A DNA stretch of 23,728 nt from an uncultured Eubacterium sp. GTDB taxonomy: Bacteria > Bacillota > Clostridia > Oscillospirales > Acutalibacteraceae. This document shows, in pieces, positions 21,556 to 23,728 of this stretch. The stretch spans positions 1 through 23,728 of the forward strand of contig CAJUDJ010000024.1 of assembly GCA_910584985.1 (NCBI GenBank). Direction: 5' to 3'. Both the position numbers and the translations under genes were made by a program. Below the pieces are notes generated by a model. It made no database searches and had not been told where the DNA came from. It saw only the letters and a list, made by a program, of their open reading frames with translations. Positions within the stretch are counted from its first letter, which is position 1. Each line of letters opens with the position of its first letter.

Positions 21556-23514
21556 ATGGATCATTTTAAACTTGTAAGTAACTTTAAGCCCACGGGCGAT
21601 CAGCCGCAGGCGGTTTCAGCACTTGTTGAGGGCATTAAAAGAGGCGACAGAGAGCAGACACTGATGGGTGTTACCGGTTCGGGCAAAACCTTTACTATGG
21701 CAAATATTATAGCGCAGGTGAACAAACCCACGCTCGTTCTTGCACACAATAAAACACTTGCGGCGCAGCTTTGTTCGGAATTCAAGGAGTTTTTTCCCGA
21801 AAATGCAGTTGAATATTTTGTATCCTATTATGACTATTATCAGCCGGAAGCTTATGTTCCTACCACAGACACCTATATTGAAAAGGACAGTGCCATAAAT
21901 GAGGAGATAGACAAATTGCGCCATAGTGCCACGGCGGCACTTTCCGAGCGCAGAGATGTTATCATTGTAGCGTCTGTTTCCTGTATCTATTCTATAGGCG
22001 ACCCGATTGATTACCGCAATATGGTTATATCGCTGCGTTCCGGAATGGAATACAGCCGTGATGATCTTATCTTAAAGCTTGTTTCCATTCAGTACGAAAG
22101 AAATGATATTAATTTTATCAGAAATAAATTCAGAGTGCGCGGCGATACGCTTGAAATCTTTCCCGCAGGCTCAGGCGGAAACGCAGTCCGTGTGGAGTTT
22201 TTCGGTGATGAGATAGACCGTATATGTGAAATCAATCCGCTTACGGGAAAAGTGGAGGGCATACTTGCCCATGTCTGCATTTATCCTGCATCGCATTATG
22301 TTGTGGGGCAGGAAAAAATGAAGGCGGCACTTGAAAAAATCTATAATGAAATGGTTGAGCGTGTTGCTTATTTTGAAGCAAACGGAAAGCTTCTTGAGGC
22401 GCAGAGAATCAAGGAGCGCACAATGAATGATATTGAAATGCTTCAGGAAACAGGCTTCTGTAAGGGTATTGAGAATTATTCTGCTGTTATGAGCAACAGA
22501 AAGCCGGGCGATGCGCCGTTTACACTGCTGGATTATTTTCCGGATGATTTTCTGCTGTTCTGCGATGAAAGCCATGTTATGCTTCCGCAGGTAAGGGGAA
22601 TGTACGGCGGCGATCACAGCAGAAAGGCAAGCCTTATTGAATACGGTTTCAGGCTGCCGTCTGCCTTTGATAACAGGCCGCTTCAGTTTGATGAATTTTA
22701 TAAAAAAATCAATCAGGTGGTTTTCACCTCGGCAACGCCGGGCGATTTTGAAAAAAGCTGTTCCACGCAGATTGTGGAGCAGATTATCCGCCCCACAGGG
22801 TTGCTTGATCCTGTTATCACCGTTAAGCCCACCGAGGATCAGATGGACGATCTGGTTTCCGAAATCCATATCCGCACCGAAAGAAAAGAAAGGGTGCTTG
22901 TAACAACGCTTACCAAGGCAATGGCAGAGGATCTGACCGCTTATCTTGAGGGCTTTGATATTAAAGTGCGCTATATGCATCACGATGTGGATACGATTGA
23001 ACGAATGGAAATTATCCGCGATTTGCGCCTTGGTGTGTTTGATGTGCTTGTGGGCATCAATCTGCTTCGTGAAGGTCTTGATATTCCAGAGGTTTCGCTT
23101 GTGGCAATCATAGATGCCGATAAGGAGGGTTTTCTGCGTTCCGAAACCTCACTTGTGCAGACAATAGGCAGGGCTGCAAGAAATGCAAACGGTGAGGTTA
23201 TTATGTATGCGGACAGTGTTACACCGTCAATGGAGCGTGCAATCACGGAAACACTGCGCCGCCGAAAAATTCAGGAAGAATATAATGAAGCGCACGGTAT
23301 TGTGCCGCAGACCATTAAAAAGGATGTAAGACAGGTGCTTGAAATCACCTCCAAGGAGAAGCTGGATGGCAAACGCAGAAAGCGTATGTCAAGGGGTGAA
23401 CGCGAAGCACTGATTAAAAACCTTACAAGAGAAATGAAGGAAGCTGCAAAAATGCTTGAATTTGAGCATGCGGCTTATCTAAGAGATAAAATAAACGAAT
23501 TGAAATCGGAGTAG
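21556..23514 (+). CDS. uvrB: Excinuclease ABC subunit B
   Basis: UvrB verifies DNA damage with UvrA and then recruits UvrC in nucleotide excision repair. The 652-residue length is typical. Seen in order: Walker A GVTGSGKTFT (about 38-47), the beta-hairpin region VSYYDYYQPEAYVP that probes the strand, the helicase motif LLFCDESHV, VFTSATPGDFE, the QTIGRAARN motif VI and a C-terminal UVR motif (KEAAKMLEFEHAAYLRDKI) for UvrC. AAGGAA lies 10 nt before ATG 21556. uvrA does not follow in this window; a MATE transporter gene begins 4 nt after the stop. Confidence 0.97.
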   Translation: MDHFKLVSNFKPTGDQPQAVSALVEGIKRGDREQTLMGVTGSGKTFTMANIIAQVNKPTLVLAHNKTLAAQLCSEFKEFFPENAVEYFVSYYDYYQPEAYVPTTDTYIEKDSAINEEIDKLRHSATAALSERRDVIIVASVSCIYSIGDPIDYRNMVISLRSGMEYSRDDLILKLVSIQYERNDINFIRNKFRVRGDTLEIFPAGSGGNAVRVEFFGDEIDRICEINPLTGKVEGILAHVCIYPASHYVVGQEKMKAALEKIYNEMVERVAYFEANGKLLEAQRIKERTMNDIEMLQETGFCKGIENYSAVMSNRKPGDAPFTLLDYFPDDFLLFCDESHVMLPQVRGMYGGDHSRKASLIEYGFRLPSAFDNRPLQFDEFYKKINQVVFTSATPGDFEKSCSTQIVEQIIRPTGLLDPVITVKPTEDQMDDLVSEIHIRTERKERVLVTTLTKAMAEDLTAYLEGFDIKVRYMHHDVDTIERMEIIRDLRLGVFDVLVGINLLREGLDIPEVSLVAIIDADKEGFLRSETSLVQTIGRAARNANGEVIMYADSVTPSMERAITETLRRRKIQEEYNEAHGIVPQTIKKDVRQVLEITSKEKLDGKRRKRMSRGEREALIKNLTREMKEAAKMLEFEHAAYLRDKINELKSE

Positions 23515-23518
23515 GAGA

Positions 23519-23728
23519 ATGTTTAAATTATTTAACAACAAAAGATTCTGGAAAACGGCACTTACGCTTGCTGTTCCTGTTGCACTGCAGAATATGCTTA
23601 CAAGCTCGTTTACGCTTGCCGATACGCTTCTGGTAAGCAGGCTCGGCGATGTGACACTTTCCTCTGTTGGCATGGTGGGTCAGTGGGGTTGGCTGATGAC
23701 GATGGTGCTTGTGGGCTTCTGTTCGGGC
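23519..23728 (+). CDS. MATE-family efflux transporter (N-terminal part)
   Basis: This is the first 70 residues of a membrane protein that continues beyond the window. The start MFKLFNNKRFWKTALTLAVP, followed by VALQNMLTSSFTLADTLLVS and then GDVTLSSVGMVGQWGWLM, matches the opening of MATE (multidrug and toxic compound extrusion) proteins, which export organic cations and drugs with Na+ or H+. CGGAG (23507-23511) lies 7 nt before the ATG and overlaps the end of uvrB, so it is probably co-transcribed. The substrate is unknown. Confidence 0.88.
   Translation, partial: MFKLFNNKRFWKTALTLAVPVALQNMLTSSFTLADTLLVSRLGDVTLSSVGMVGQWGWLMTMVLVGFCSG

Noticed and set aside
22171..22983. 270-codon minus-strand frame opposite uvrB
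   Set aside because: It is antisense to a highly conserved gene, with no protein motif of its own and no promoter.

Overview
The window looks like the chromosome of a spore-forming clostridial bacterium, most likely a gut Oscillospiraceae/Ruminococcaceae-type Firmicute. This is inferred from several signs: a SpoIIID-like sporulation regulator, a SAM-I (S-box) riboswitch before metK, purine-rich Shine-Dalgarno sites with some TTG starts, moderately low GC (not counted exactly), a FeoA-FeoA-FeoB iron locus with a small Cys-rich partner, and a secreted transglutaminase-like protein with CxxC repeats. No rRNA, tRNA, insertion sequence, phage gene or CRISPR array was seen.

Layout. 1-1468 (minus) is the N-terminal part of a secreted transglutaminase-like protein whose end lies outside the window. 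1613-3175 (minus) is an extended SDR (NAD-dependent epimerase type) fused to a C-terminal zinc ribbon. 3313-4238 (minus) is a TetR-family repressor, directly followed by the frameshifted C-terminal relic of an ABC-transporter permease. 4344-5723 (plus) is a promoter, SAM-I riboswitch, terminator and metK. 5773-6651 (plus) is a metallo-beta-lactamase-fold hydrolase. 6794-7917 (minus) holds proC and spoIIID. 8059-14266 (plus) is a tightly packed mixed operon: GNAT acetyltransferase, GH2 beta-galactosidase, acpS, bifunctional NAD(P)HX repair enzyme, lipoprotein and a zinc-ribbon protein. 14380-15631 (plus) is an ECF sigma factor with an overlapping membrane protein, probably its anti-sigma factor. 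15673-16047 (minus) is a DtxR-family iron regulator, divergent from feoA-feoA-feoB and a FeoB-associated Cys-rich membrane protein (16258-19408, plus). 19438-21469 (minus) is an operon of an RluA-type pseudouridine synthase, a small membrane protein and a GNAT protein. 21556-23514 (plus) is uvrB, followed by the start of a MATE transporter that leaves the window.

How the parts work together. Two regulated circuits can be read from the DNA. MetK makes SAM, and its leader RNA is a SAM riboswitch in which an antiterminator (4481-4509) and an intrinsic terminator (4499-4528) are mutually exclusive. The iron locus has a DtxR-type regulator and a set of TTAG...CTAA inverted repeats in its own promoter, in the feo promoter and before feoB. 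This suggests ferrous iron represses its own uptake. Most transcription units end in clear hairpins, several of which serve converging genes.

Most of the window is ordinary housekeeping sequence. The least explained items are the SDR-zinc ribbon fusion, the roughly 90-residue acidic insert in FeoB, the eroded ABC exporter behind tetR, three GATTTA repeats with an exact 14-nt period in the tetR leader, a nearly leaderless promoter for the pseudouridine synthase, and the uncharacterised ECF sigma/membrane-protein pair. I did not find a clearly new multi-gene system.
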